Shown here: piece after piece, positions 38,228 to 46,889 of the stretch
Layout of the letters: each line of letters starts with the position of its first letter
Position numbering within the stretch: position 1 is the stretch's first letter
Assembly: GCF_014648635.1 (NCBI RefSeq)
Contig: NZ_BMRM01000024.1
Location: 58,032-122,031 of the forward strand
Reading direction: 5' to 3'
DNA: 64,000 nt
From: Streptomyces cinerochromogenes
GTDB lineage: Bacteria; Actinomycetota; Actinomycetes; Streptomycetales; Streptomycetaceae
The notes under the pieces: model-generated
Seen by the model: only the letters and a program-made list of their open reading frames with translations
Database searches by the model: none
Told to the model about the DNA's origin: nothing
Made by a program: the position numbers and the translations under genes

Positions 38228-39520
38228 TTACTCTCCTTCAACCCGCATGATGCTGGCGACACCCCGCACGGTGTCGAGCTTGCGCAGTGCCTCGACGGTC
38301 CCGGAGAGGGAGGCGTCCGAGGCCCGGTGGGTGACGACGACGAGGGAGGCCTCGCCGTCCTTGCCCTGCTGCCGAACGGTGTCGATCGACACGCCGTGTT
38401 CGGCGAAGACAGTCGCGACCTGGGCGAGCACGCCCGGTTTGTCGGCGACGTCGAGGCTGATGTGGTACCGGGTGACGACCTCGCCCATCGGGGAGACGGT
38501 CAGGTCGGCGTACGCCGACTCGCCGGGCCCGGTGGCACCGCCCCGCCGGTTGCGGCAGACGGCGACGAGGTCACCGAGGACGGCGGAGGCGGTGGGCGAA
38601 CCGCCGGCGCCGGGGCCGTAGAACATCAGCTGCCCGGCGGCGTCGCTCTCCACGAAGACGGCGTTGTACGCGCCGCGCACGGAGGCGAGCGGGTGGCTGA
38701 GCGGAATCATCGCGGGATGCACGCGCGCGGTGACCGACGTCCCGTCCTTCGACCGCTCGCAGATGGCGAGCAGCTTGATGGTGCAGCCCATCTCCTTGGC
38801 GGAGCGGAAGTCGGCGGCGGTGACCTCGGTCATGCCCTCGCGGTAGACGTCGTCGAGGCGCACGCGCGTGTGGAAGGCGATCCCGGCGAGGATGGCGGCC
38901 TTGGCGGCGGCGTCGAAGCCCTCGACGTCGGCGGTCGGGTCGGCCTCGGCGTACCCCAGGGCGGTGGCCTCGTCGAGGGCCTCCTGGTACCCGGCGCCGG
39001 TGGAGTCCATCTTGTCGAGGATGAAGTTGGTGGTGCCGTTGACGATGCCGAGCACCCGGTTGACCTTGTCGCCGGCGAGCGACTCGCGCAGCGGCCGGAT
39101 CAGCGGGATGGCACCGGCGACGGCGGCCTCGTAGTAGAGGTCCTTGCCGTTGCGTTCCGCCGCGGCGTGCAGGGCGGCCCCGTCCTGGGCGAGCAGGGCC
39201 TTGTTGGCGGAGACGACGGAGGCGCCGTGCTCGAAGGCGGTGGTGATGAGCGTCCGGGCCGGCTCGATCCCCCCGATGACCTCGACCACCACGTCGATGT
39301 CCCCCCGTTTGACGAGGGCGGTGGCGTCGGTGGTGACCAGGCTCGGGTCGATCCCCTCGCGCACCTTGCCGGGCCGCCGCACGGCGACCCCGGCCAGCTC
39401 GACCGGGGCGCCGATCCGGGCCGCGAGGTCGTCGGCGTGCGTCGTCATGATGCGCGCCACCTCTGAGCCGACAACCCCACAGCCCAGCAGCGCCACCTTC
39501 AGCGGACGCGTACGCATCAT
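38228..39520 (-). CDS. hom: Homoserine dehydrogenase
   Basis: NAD(P)H-dependent reduction of aspartate semialdehyde to homoserine, the branch point to threonine and methionine. The protein has 430 residues: Rossmann domain with LLGCGVVGSEVARI, catalytic domain with GIVNGTTNFILDKM and YAEADPTADVEGFDAAAKAAILA, and a C-terminal ACT regulatory domain (YHISLDVADKPGVLAQVATVFAEHGVSID), which implies feedback inhibition by threonine. The start ATG 39520 is preceded by GAGG; further upstream starts are unlikely. It is the single-function actinobacterial type. Confidence 0.97.
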   Translation of the reverse strand: MMRTRPLKVALLGCGVVGSEVARIMTTHADDLAARIGAPVELAGVAVRRPGKVREGIDPSLVTTDATALVKRGDIDVVVEVIGGIEPARTLITTAFEHGASVVSANKALLAQDGAALHAAAERNGKDLYYEAAVAGAIPLIRPLRESLAGDKVNRVLGIVNGTTNFILDKMDSTGAGYQEALDEATALGYAEADPTADVEGFDAAAKAAILAGIAFHTRVRLDDVYREGMTEVTAADFRSAKEMGCTIKLLAICERSKDGTSVTARVHPAMIPLSHPLASVRGAYNAVFVESDAAGQLMFYGPGAGGSPTASAVLGDLVAVCRNRRGGATGPGESAYADLTVSPMGEVVTRYHISLDVADKPGVLAQVATVFAEHGVSIDTVRQQGKDGEASLVVVTHRASDASLSGTVEALRKLDTVRGVASIMRVEGE

Positions 39521-39686
39521 CCGACCTCGTTTCCTCATACCGTCTACGGTTGGACCAGTCTCACTCACCGGACGGGAGTTTCTACCCTACGTCCGGATCG
39601 TGAGACATCTATTTCATTTTCACAGGGGCGGAAGCCGCAGATCTTCCACTCTGCTCTTCCGCCGCCCGAGTTTCAGCAGGTGGGGG

Positions 39687-41078
39687 TCATCCCACGTCGA
39701 GACGCAGAAGATCCTCCTCCGTCTCACGCCGGACGATCACCCGGGCCTCACCGTCGCGCACGGCGACGACGGGCGGCCGGAGCACGTGGTTGTAGTTGCT
39801 GGCCATGGACCGGCAGTAGGCACCCGTGGCCGGTACGGCGACGAGGTCCCCCGGTGCCAGGTCCGCGGGCAGGAACGCGTCCTTGACCACGATGTCCCCG
39901 CTCTCGCAGTGCTTGCCGACGACCCGCGCGAGCATGGGCGCGGCGTCGGAGGTCCGGGACACCAGGGCGACGCTGTACTCGGCGTCGTACAGCGCGGTGC
40001 GGATGTTGTCCGACATGCCGCCGTCGACGGAGACGTAGGTCCGCAGCCCGTCGAGCGGCTTGACGGTGCCGACCTCGTACAGCGTGAAGGCGGTCGGGCC
40101 GACGATGGCGCGCCCGGGCTCGACGGAGATCCGGGGCGTCCGCAGCCGGGCGGCCTCGCACTCGCGGGTGACGATCTCGGTGAGCGCCTTGGCGATCTCG
40201 TGCGGCTCACGGGGATCGTCGTCGCTGGTGTAGGCGATACCGAGCCCGCCCCCGAGATCGATCTCGGGCAGCTCGATCCCGTGCTCGTCACGGATGTCCT
40301 TCAGCAGCCCCACGACCCGGTGGGCGGCCACCTCGAAGCCGGACATGTCGAAGATCTGCGACCCGATGTGGGAATGGATCCCGATCAGCTCCAGCCCGTC
40401 GAGCTGCAGGGCCCGCCGCACGGCCTCGGCGGCCTGCCCGCCGGCCAGCGGGATGCCGAACTTCTGGTCCTCGTGGGCGGTGGCGATGAACTCGTGGGTG
40501 TGCGCCTCCACACCCACGGTGACCCGGATCTGGACCCGCTGCCGCTTCCCGAGCGACTGCGCCGCGTGGGCGACCCGCACGATCTCCTGGAAGGAGTCGA
40601 GGACGATCCGCCCGACACCGGCCTCGATGGCCCGGGTGATCTCCTCGGCGGACTTGTTGTTGCCGTGGAAGGCGATGCGGTCGGCGGGCATCCCGGCGGA
40701 CAGCGCGGTGGCCAGCTCGCCGCCGGAGCAGACGTCCAGATTCAGCCCCTCCTCGTTCAGCCACCGCACGACGGCCCGGGAGAGGAAGGCCTTCCCGGCG
40801 TAGAAGACGTCGGCGTCCGGACCGAACGCGGTACGCCAGGCACGCGCACGGGCCCGGAAGTCGGTCTCGTCGAGGATGTAGGCGGGGGTGCCGTACTCCT
40901 CGGCGAGCCGGCCGACGGGGATCCCGCCGACCGTGACCGCACCGTCGTCGCCGCGCGTGACGGTCTGCGCCCACACCTTCGGGTCCAGGGCGTTGAGGTC
41001 GGCGGGCGGAGCGGAGTAGTGCCCCTCGGGCAGGACGTCGGCGTGGCGGGGCCCGGCGGGATGGGCGGAACGGCTCAT
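39687..41078 (-). CDS. lysA: Diaminopimelate decarboxylase
   Basis: A PLP enzyme that decarboxylates meso-diaminopimelate to lysine, the last lysine step. The protein has 463 residues. The PLP lysine is K96 in DVFYAGKAFLS; further motifs are DVCSGGELATAL, HGNNKS, IHSHIGSQI, EPGRAIVG and CESGDI. It lies just upstream of hom in the aspartate-family cluster (nrtL-lysA-hom-thrC-thrB), separated from hom by 166 bases. Confidence 0.97.
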   Translation of the reverse strand: MSRSAHPAGPRHADVLPEGHYSAPPADLNALDPKVWAQTVTRGDDGAVTVGGIPVGRLAEEYGTPAYILDETDFRARARAWRTAFGPDADVFYAGKAFLSRAVVRWLNEEGLNLDVCSGGELATALSAGMPADRIAFHGNNKSAEEITRAIEAGVGRIVLDSFQEIVRVAHAAQSLGKRQRVQIRVTVGVEAHTHEFIATAHEDQKFGIPLAGGQAAEAVRRALQLDGLELIGIHSHIGSQIFDMSGFEVAAHRVVGLLKDIRDEHGIELPEIDLGGGLGIAYTSDDDPREPHEIAKALTEIVTRECEAARLRTPRISVEPGRAIVGPTAFTLYEVGTVKPLDGLRTYVSVDGGMSDNIRTALYDAEYSVALVSRTSDAAPMLARVVGKHCESGDIVVKDAFLPADLAPGDLVAVPATGAYCRSMASNYNHVLRPPVVAVRDGEARVIVRRETEEDLLRLDVG

Positions 41079-41131
41079 GACGTAGCTCTCAGACTCTCTG
41101 TCTCTCTCCGGGGCGCATCTGCTCTGGCGCC

Positions 41132-42109
41132 TCAGAGATGTTCGGGTGCGTCGATGCCGAGCAGGGACAGGCCACCGGCCAGCACCGTCCCGGCGGCTTC
41201 GGCAAGCGCCAGCCGGGCCCGGTGGGCGGCCGAGGGTTTCTCCTCACCGACGGGAAGCACGGAGGGCAGCAGGGGCAGCACGGCATCGGCGACGGTGACG
41301 AGATGCCGGGCGAGCCGGTCCGGGGCACGGTGGATGGCGGCCCCGGCGAGGATACGAGGGTGATCGGCGAGCGGGGTGAGCAGGGAGCTCTTCGTGTCCC
41401 CCAGCGGCCCCGGCTCGGCGGCGAACCCCAGCCGGCCGGCGTTGCGGCTGACGGAACGGACCCGGGCGTGCGCGTACCGCACCCGGAACAGCGGATTGCC
41501 CTCCCGCTGGACCAGGTGATCGGCGGTGATCCGGGGCCGGTCGTGCGGCGCGGGGTGGAGCAGGGCCCACCGGGCGGCATCGGCCCCGAGCGGCGCGGGA
41601 TCCTCGGGCGCGGGCACGGGCCGCAGGTTGGCGGGCTCACCGTGCTCGACGGTGGCGCGCCCGCCCTGGACCGCCACCAGGCGTACGACGGCGTCGGCGA
41701 CCACCTCGGCCCGCACCTCGTACGGCACCCGCAGCGCGACGACCTGCCCGGCGAGCGCGTCCCCGTGCCCGTACCGGACGCCCTTCCCCCGGACCTCCCG
41801 CACCAGCCCCGCGACGGGATCGACCTGCTCCTCAAGACTGATGTTGAGGAACCCCGCCCCCGTGACGACGACGTCCCGGATCCCCTCGGCACCGGCAAGA
41901 CGGCCCCGAAGGATCTCGGCGACCCGCCGCGGCGGCTGCCCGGCCGGCCGGGCCAGCTGCAGGGCGATGGTGGTGGCGAAGTCCCCACACCCCCCGGGCC
42001 CCGGCTCCCTCACCACGGCCCGCTCGGGCACGGCCACACTCAGCTCCCCGTCATCGACAGCACAACGCACCGCGTGCAGCACGGCGCGGGACAGCTCGAC
42101 GGGGGTCAC
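41132..42109 (-). CDS. nrtL: ArgS-related anticodon-binding protein NrtL
   Basis: A 325-residue truncated relative of arginyl-tRNA synthetase conserved next to lysA in Streptomyces. It keeps an N-terminal additional domain (GDFATTIALQLARPAGQPPRRVAEIL, VTGAGFLNISL) and a C-terminal DALR anticodon-binding domain (ALLTPLADHPRILAGAAIHRAPDRLARHLVTVAD), but the whole class-I catalytic fold with HIGH and KMSKS is missing. It cannot charge tRNA; a role in tRNA binding or regulation near tRNA-Arg and lysA is possible. It is transcribed with lysA, 53 bases apart. Confidence 0.9.
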   Translation of the reverse strand: MTPVELSRAVLHAVRCAVDDGELSVAVPERAVVREPGPGGCGDFATTIALQLARPAGQPPRRVAEILRGRLAGAEGIRDVVVTGAGFLNISLEEQVDPVAGLVREVRGKGVRYGHGDALAGQVVALRVPYEVRAEVVADAVVRLVAVQGGRATVEHGEPANLRPVPAPEDPAPLGADAARWALLHPAPHDRPRITADHLVQREGNPLFRVRYAHARVRSVSRNAGRLGFAAEPGPLGDTKSSLLTPLADHPRILAGAAIHRAPDRLARHLVTVADAVLPLLPSVLPVGEEKPSAAHRARLALAEAAGTVLAGGLSLLGIDAPEHL

Positions 42110-42124
42110 GGGACAAGCGTAGGG

Positions 42125-42250
42125 GAGGAGGGGGGTGGGGGTGGTAGGCGGTTATGGGTTGGGGGGTGGGGTGGGGGTGCCAGCCGGTTTTGGGTTGGTG
42201 GGGGTGGGGTGGCTGTCGGGGGGGGCGAGGTGGGGCGGTGCGGTGTGCCC
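42125..42250. repeat. G-run-rich tract upstream of nrtL
   Basis: Many runs of 4-8 G on the plus strand within about 125 bases, in the pattern GGGG-T-GGGG, directly upstream of the nrtL start. The tract has several potential G-quadruplex motifs and no gene. Confidence 0.6.
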
Positions 42251-42450
42251 GGCAGGGAGGCGGCTGGGATGGGGCCGGCGTGCGACCGGGGTGGGGCGAC
42301 GGGGGAGGCTGGTGCGCCACCGAGGTGGAGCGACGGGGGAGGCTGGTGTGCCACCGGGGTGGCAGCGAAGGGGGAGGCCGGCTTAAGGCGCTGAAGGGCA
42401 TGCCGCCGGGGAGGCCGGCTTAGCCGCTGAAGGGCATGCCGCCGGGGACG
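42251..42450. repeat. Five degenerate ~35-bp tandem repeats overlapping the response-regulator stop
   Basis: Units end in GGGGGAGGCTGGTG or GGGGAGGCCGGCTTA. The last two are nearly identical and both contain GCTGAAGGGCATGCCGCCGG; the 3'-most one is the coding end of the response-regulator gene (GGMPFSG and stop), and the previous unit repeats it downstream of the stop. The array is therefore a partial duplication of a gene end. Confidence 0.7.
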
Positions 42451-43061
42451 CCGTCGTCGTGGGGGGCGCTGGGGCCGGCGGACTCACCGTCCCCGTCGAT
42501 CTCCCCGCCCCTACTGCCGCCCCCATTGCCGCTTCCGCTCCCGCCCAGGTCTCCCCCGCTGCGGTCGGGGTCTCCCCCGCTCCGCTCTCCTCTGCCGTGA
42601 TCTCCCTCTCCGCGGTCTCCACCACCGAGATCTCCCCCACGCGCCGCTGCCCCAAGTGCCGCTCCCGCATGGCCCTCAGGCCCGGTTCGCCGCTCGATGA
42701 GATGCTTCACCAGCCGTACCAGCTCGGCGGGCTCGAAGGGCTTGGCGAGGAAGGCGTCCACACCGACATCGAGGCCGGTCTCGACCTCGTACTGGGTGCA
42801 GGCACTGATGATGGCGAGGGGCAGGTGGCGCGTACGGGGATCGGCCCGGAGCCGGGCGGCGGTGCGGAGCCCGTCCAGCCGAGGCATGACCACGTCGAGC
42901 GTCACGACGTCGGGCTGCACCTGGTGCACCACGTCCAGACACTCGGCACCATCGGCCGCGGTCACGACCTCTAGCCCTTCCAGTTCGAGGTTGACCCTGA
43001 TCAGCTGCCGGATGACCTTGTTGTCGTCCACAACAAGCACCCGGCCCGGAGCGCCTGGCAC
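42420..43061 (-). CDS. Single-receiver response regulator with Gly/Asp-rich tail
   Basis: A receiver (REC) domain of about 125 residues, then a low-complexity tail. It has the acidic pair DD (residues 12-13), the phosphoacceptor D56 in VTLDVVMPRLDG, and the Lys in AFLAKPFEPAEL. There is no DNA-binding or enzyme domain; the last ~80 residues are Gly/Asp/Ser/Arg-rich (RGGDLGGGDRGEGD). The start GTG 43061 matches the family (PGAPGRVLVVDDNK), although GTG 43115 is possible. It probably acts by protein contact with an unlinked kinase. It is divergent from tRNA-Arg. Confidence 0.85.
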   Translation of the reverse strand: MPGAPGRVLVVDDNKVIRQLIRVNLELEGLEVVTAADGAECLDVVHQVQPDVVTLDVVMPRLDGLRTAARLRADPRTRHLPLAIISACTQYEVETGLDVGVDAFLAKPFEPAELVRLVKHLIERRTGPEGHAGAALGAAARGGDLGGGDRGEGDHGRGERSGGDPDRSGGDLGGSGSGNGGGSRGGEIDGDGESAGPSAPHDDGVPGGMPFSG

Positions 43062-43158
43062 ACGTCGAGAGTAGGTCCGGACCGGCCACCGCGTCCGGGT
43101 TTTCCCCACTTCCACCCCCTACAGGGGACCCGCCCGCGCCGTCCGGGGAAACGGATTC

Positions 43159-43186
43159 TTGATCACCCCTCCGGACCTGCTAGTGT
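43159..43186 (+). promoter_or_regulatory. Vegetative promoter of tRNA-Arg
   Basis: TTGATC (43159-43164), 16-base spacer, TAGTGT (43181-43186) fits the HrdB consensus well and lies about 40 bases before the mature tRNA 5' end. Confidence 0.75.
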
Positions 43187-43227
43187 TCTACACGTCGCCG
43201 CGAGCGAGAAGCTCCGCAGCCGACAAC

Positions 43228-43299
43228 GCCCCCGTAGCTCAGGGGATAGAGCAACGGCCTCCGGAGCCGTGTGCGCAGGTTCGAATCCTGCCGGGGGCA
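43228..43299 (+). tRNA. tRNA-Arg (anticodon CCG)
   Basis: A complete 72-base cloverleaf: acceptor GCCCCCG paired with CGGGGGC, D arm GCTC...GAGC, anticodon stem ACGGC/GCCGT with loop CTCCGGA (anticodon CCG), T arm CAGG-TTCGAAT-CCTG. The 3' CCA is not encoded. Its 3' half is the likely integration site of the island that follows, because a mutated copy occurs at 45896. Confidence 0.97.
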
Positions 43300-43418
43300 C
43301 TTCGCAGGAAGTGCCTAAAGACCCCGTCAACAGCGGAAACGCTGAGGCCGGGGTCTTCGCGTTTGTGCGGGCGTGTGCGGCCCGAAGCGGGCGTATGCCG
43401 GGGTCTGTGGACGAGGCG
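43259..43418 (+). repeat. Left copy of tRNA-Arg 3' end plus flank (attL-like)
   Basis: From the anticodon loop of tRNA-Arg through the following terminator and about 60 bases more, this 160-base stretch is repeated in direct orientation at 45896-46054 with mismatches and small indels. The left copy keeps a functional tRNA. Confidence 0.8.
43318..43357 (+). terminator. Hairpin downstream of tRNA-Arg
   Basis: Outer arms AAGACCCCG and CGGGGTCTT enclose a smaller CAGCG-GAAA-CGCTG hairpin. It is a probable terminator of the tRNA transcript, also present in the right repeat copy. Confidence 0.75.
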
Positions 43419-44123
43419 TGGACGGAATCTTGAGGCGTCTGCCCAGGTCAGCTCCGGCAGACGGCAAGGCCCCCAGACAAGTCCAGGGCCCTGAGGGTCG
43501 GTTCATCTCGGTCGGCTGACCGTCGCGGTAGAGCACAGTGCAGTGGCCGCGCCCTGAGGGCAAAAAAAACAGTCCCCGGTAGTACTGCTCGTGTCCTGAA
43601 ACTTCAGTCGTCACTGTCGCCTCGGTATCGCGCCGGCTTGCCGGGGGCCTGGACCACATCCTGTCCAGGTCACTACGCCGACTAGACGTCCTGATCGACT
43701 TAGCAACTCTTTCGGTGTTATGGCCTACTAATCACGATGCGCGCCAGGTGTCATAAGTCAATAGCTTTTCGATAAGTTTCGAAGGAAACCTTCCGCGATC
43801 ACCTTGGACTGCGGCATCCGGCTCGTCCGCGGGTCGACGGGGGCCGGTCGCAGCCGAGCGATTACCCAGGTCAGCCCATCCAACTGACGAAGAAGCCTGC
43901 GCATGCGCATCACCGCGTCAAGCCAGGTCGCTCTCCTAGGAGCTGCCTTGGGCGCGGTCACAGCCCGGCGTGCCAGTCCCGCTCCAGATCGCCCGGGTCG
44001 AATACGCTGCGAAGATGTCCGACCTGGCGGCCTCGACAACGCGGATGCGCGGGAATGCCGCCCGGTAGCGGCTCTTCACGTGGGCCGGGACGGCGCAGCT
44101 GCCGGATGCGGAAGGGGTGTGGC
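43419..44123. other. Island DNA without a convincing gene
   Basis: About 700 bases of lower-GC sequence after the left repeat. Minus-strand open frames of 93 codons (43758-44039) and 110 codons (43327-43659) exist but have no recognisable family, no good ribosome binding site and unusual codon use. It is probably decayed mobile DNA. Confidence 0.4.
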
Positions 44124-44594
44124 ATGAGATCCCCGAGCGTGCACCTACGGGAGATCACCGACGACAACCGGGATGCCGTCCGTGCCCTCCGCGTCCGACA
44201 CGACCAGAAGCAATTCGTCGCCTCCGTGTCCCACTCCCTCAAGGAGGCGACGAAGAAACCGGAGGCCAATCCCTGGTACCGCGCCGTGTACCACGGCGAT
44301 GAGCCAGTCGGCTTCGTGATGCTGTCGTGGAAACCGTCGGCCGGTCCTTACAAAGGGCGACACTTCCTCTGGCGCCTCCTCGTCGACAAGCAGTACCAGG
44401 GGCGAGGGATCGGCCGAGAGGCGCTCACACAGGTCGCCACCCTGGTGCGCGCGGACGGCGCCACCGAGCTGCTGACCAGTTACGAGCCCGGCGACGGCGA
44501 GCCGTGGCCCTTCTACCAGAAGTTCGGGTTCGAGCCCACCGGGGAGATCGACGACGGAGAGATCGTTCTGCGACTCACCTTCCCCGCTCGGTGA
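44124..44594 (+). CDS. GNAT-family N-acetyltransferase
   Basis: A 156-residue acetyl-CoA-dependent transferase. The start ATG 44124 gives the family N-terminus VHLREITDDNRDAVRAL; the acetyl-CoA pyrophosphate loop is QYQGRGIGREAL, preceded by the beta-4 strand HFLWRLLVDKQ, and the C-terminal YQKFGFEPTGEIDDGEIVLRL is typical. Related enzymes acetylate polyamines or small amines; the substrate is not known. The gene is intact although it lies between repeated tRNA ends and next to an integrase fragment. Confidence 0.9.
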   Translation: MRSPSVHLREITDDNRDAVRALRVRHDQKQFVASVSHSLKEATKKPEANPWYRAVYHGDEPVGFVMLSWKPSAGPYKGRHFLWRLLVDKQYQGRGIGREALTQVATLVRADGATELLTSYEPGDGEPWPFYQKFGFEPTGEIDDGEIVLRLTFPAR

Positions 44595-44610
44595 GCTGTT
44601 TTACGGAAGC

Positions 44611-44700
44611 GCGCTTCGCGTATCGGGTCAGCAAGACCTCAACGCTGTTGCCGGCGCGGTCGGCAACCTCGATGGGGTTCGACGCCGTCGCTGACGCCTA
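44611..44700 (-). pseudogene. C-terminal fragment of a tyrosine site-specific integrase
   Basis: On the minus strand the reading ...IEVADRAGNSVEVLLTRYAK is the end of a tyrosine recombinase, with the catalytic Tyr in RYAK. An extra C in a run of four just before it shifts the frame from the preceding GVEP, and no other part of the gene remains. It is a clear remnant of the enzyme that inserted an element at the tRNA. Confidence 0.75.
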
Positions 44701-44861
44701 CAAGACCTCGCACCGCACGGCGGTCGCCGACACCGGCGCCGCCGCGCCTGAACCGAATGGTTTGGCGTGCCTTGAGCTCCGTCGTTACAACCGGCCATCC
44801 ACAGGACCGAGTCAACGTCATCGGGCAGCATCGCGCCGTACTCAGCATCGGAGTCCTTTGG

Positions 44862-45068
44862 TCATGACGCACACGCGTTTATGTATTCCGCGACATCCTT
44901 CGGATCGATTCCCTTGCCGTAATCCGGGTCCGGGTCCAGGGCGGTATCGGTGATTTCGCCCTGTGCGTACCCATCCCAGTAGGTGTCTTGCGGCGACGAA
45001 GCGCTGCACGCGACAGCACCGAGCAGCGCCGCCAACGCCCCCGCAGATAGAAGGCCAGCTCGCTTCAT
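44862..45068 (-). CDS. Small putative lipoprotein
   Basis: A 68-residue protein. It starts at ATG 45068 (MKRAGLLSAGALAALLGAVAC) with GGGGGG upstream. The signal peptide ends in the lipobox A-V-A-C with the Cys at residue 21, after which the mature part is short and acidic (WDGYAQGEITD, DPDPDYGKGID). It would be attached to the outer face of the membrane. No family is recognised. Confidence 0.7.
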   Translation of the reverse strand: MKRAGLLSAGALAALLGAVACSASSPQDTYWDGYAQGEITDTALDPDPDYGKGIDPKDVAEYINACAS

Positions 45069-45186
45069 GTGCCCCCCAGGCTCATATAGAGGGAAGATCG
45101 CACCGATGGGGGAGACAGTGCCCATACACCCCGGCATGGTCGAACCCTCGCCGAGCGCACCAGCGACGTTTTACAGCTACGCCCAT

Positions 45187-45648
45187 CTACGCCTGTTGAA
45201 CCTCACCGCCCGCCACCGGAGCCGGGTTACTGGTCCACTTAACGCATGCACCTATCGGCGGGTACGGGTGCTTAGCGCTAGTCGCAAGGATTCCAGGGAG
45301 AGGCAACCGGTGCCCCAGCAGAGCAACCGTTGGGATAGGCCGTGAGCCAGTCGTCCTCATCTGTATCGAGCGGAGCGACCGCTGGTGACTCGGTGGGAAG
45401 ACGTGGTTTGCCGAGGGCAGCAGGGGCACGGTCGTCCAGTGATCAAGGTAGCCATGTGATTCGCCACAGACATTCCATGGCGGTTGAAAGACCGTTCCGT
45501 CCTCGCAGACGGCCGTAGAGCCGTGGGTCGACTCGGGCTCCTCAGGACCGACGGCGATGGTGTAGGCAATGCTGGTGACCAACACGACGGCGAAAAGCGC
45601 CAGGCCGGCGACCTTCAACCCCACGATGACCCTGACGACTGTCTCCAT
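45187..45648 (-). CDS. Hypothetical single-pass membrane protein
   Basis: A 153-residue protein with one N-terminal membrane helix (VGLKVAGLALFAVVLVTSIAYTIAV) and an extracytoplasmic part with three Cys. The first 70 residues look like real protein (CEDGTVFQPPWNVCGESHGY); the C-terminal half has odd composition and could be read-through after a frameshift. The island setting makes degradation plausible. Confidence 0.5.
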   Translation of the reverse strand: METVVRVIVGLKVAGLALFAVVLVTSIAYTIAVGPEEPESTHGSTAVCEDGTVFQPPWNVCGESHGYLDHWTTVPLLPSANHVFPPSHQRSLRSIQMRTTGSRPIPTVALLGHRLPLPGILATSAKHPYPPIGACVKWTSNPAPVAGGEVQQA

Positions 45649-45895
45649 GGCTCATCTTCCCGTCCAGCTGGGGCCGGCGTCATGAGATCGGCGGTGATGG
45701 GTTCCAGGTACGTCAGTCGATGCGCGCTCAGAGTTGAAGGGTGGACGTGGGCGCATCGTAGGTGCATAGCTCAAGAGACCTTGGCCGCGCTCCCCAGGCG
45801 CATGCGCCATACCTGCGACACAGCCTGCGTCGCTACCACCACCTAATCTGCCCCGCCGCAGGTCAAACGGTTGTCAGGTGTGATCGGCACAATCA
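45649..45895. other. Island DNA without a recognised gene
   Basis: About 250 bases before the right repeat copy. I see no gene, RNA or regulatory element here. Confidence 0.4.
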
Positions 45896-46054
45896 CTCCG
45901 GAGCCCGTGTGCGCAGGTTCGAATGCTGCCGGGGCACCCAGCTGAGGCGCCCAAAGACCCCGTCAACAGCGGAAACGCTGAGGCCGGAGTCTTCGCGTAT
46001 GTGCAGGCGTGTGCCGCTCGGAGTGGGTGTATGTCGGGGTCTGTGGGCGAGGCG
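45896..46054 (+). repeat. Right, mutated copy of tRNA-Arg 3' end plus flank (attR-like)
   Basis: CTCCGGAGCC then GTGTGCGCAGGTTCGAAT and most of the following 110 bases repeat 43259-43418, including the AAGACCCCG...GGAGTCTT hairpin. Changes include an extra C after GGAGCC, C to G in the T arm and loss of one G of the acceptor strand, so it cannot be a tRNA. Together with the left copy it brackets 2.6 kb. Confidence 0.8.
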
Positions 46055-46163
46055 GGGGCGGGGTTTTGGAGCATCGCCGCAGGTGGGGCATGGAAACGTC
46101 AGGCCGCAGGGGCTACCGACGGCCGCCCCGGACGACTGCCGACACCACACTGCGGCCACCAAC
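46055..46163. other. Gap between right repeat and NERD pseudogene
   Basis: About 110 bases with no recognisable element. Confidence 0.4.
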
Positions 46164-46806
46164 TCAAGCCTGAGCCCACGCCTGACGGTGGCGAGCAACG
46201 CTGTAAACCTGCTCCACCTGGTCGGCCGTGAGAACGCCTGAGAGCGGAGCGAGTGCCGACACCTGGCGCTCCTGGTACACCCTGACATCGAGCTGCGTAG
46301 CGACCACCTTCAGCTCGGTGACACCGACGAAGACGAGCACCGGCTCCACCGGTACCGGGAAGTCGCAATAGCGCTCAAGCACTCGGGCGACCCGCTTGGC
46401 CTCTGCCCGGCTCTTGCGTGCGTAGGGCGCCGGCTTCCCGTGATCGACTTTCACGGAATCGTCCCCGACCCATACGGCCCGCCTGTGGTGGTGCTTAGTA
46501 TTGATGCTGAACACCACCACCAGGCCCGATCAGTAAGTGATCGATATCCACTTTGTTGGCCAAGGGGATGGAGTGCAGGGCGCGCCAACCGTGGCGCCCT
46601 AAGCGGTTCAGCTCCGCTCCCACTCGCCGTTCCCCCGCCAGTCCCTTTCGCCAGGGGTCCCATTCCGAGGGCCGCCGCAGAAGCCGTGAGACGACTCGCT
46701 CCATTAGCCCCGGGCCGGATTCATCGAGCAGATCACGTATGGACTTCCCGGGAGGGTTGATGGCCAGGTCGTCGGCCGGCGTCAGAGGCGGCAGCACCGG
46801 ACTCAA
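46164..46806 (-). pseudogene. NERD (nuclease-related domain) protein, frameshifted
   Basis: Two overlapping minus-strand frames form one protein. The first (46806 to about 46520) reads KGLAGERRVGAELNRLGRHGW, then VDIDHLLIGPGGG; the second (to 46164) continues FSINTKHHHRRAVWVGDD and later VEPVLVFVGVTEL. This is the NERD domain, with the D-x-D and N-T-K nuclease-like residues, about 215 residues in all. One extra G in GGTGGTGGTGTT (around 46522) breaks the frame after GPGG; removing it restores GPGG-VFSINTKHH. NERD proteins are often linked to DNA-processing or defence. Confidence 0.8.
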
Positions 46807-46889
46807 TGATCGTAGCCCTTCGCCGACAGGAGCCCGCGACTGCCAACGGCAGCTACACGCAGCCTGCCGGCCAACGTGATTGCTGCGGC

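Noticed and set aside
37127..39466. 779-codon plus-strand frame
   Set aside because: Antisense shadow of thrC and hom.
43758..44039. 93-codon minus-strand frame in the island
   Set aside because: No ribosome binding site, no recognisable domain and atypical composition.
45896..46000. A second tRNA-Arg gene
   Set aside because: Only the 3' half is present, with an extra C and lost acceptor pairing; no 5' acceptor or D arm.
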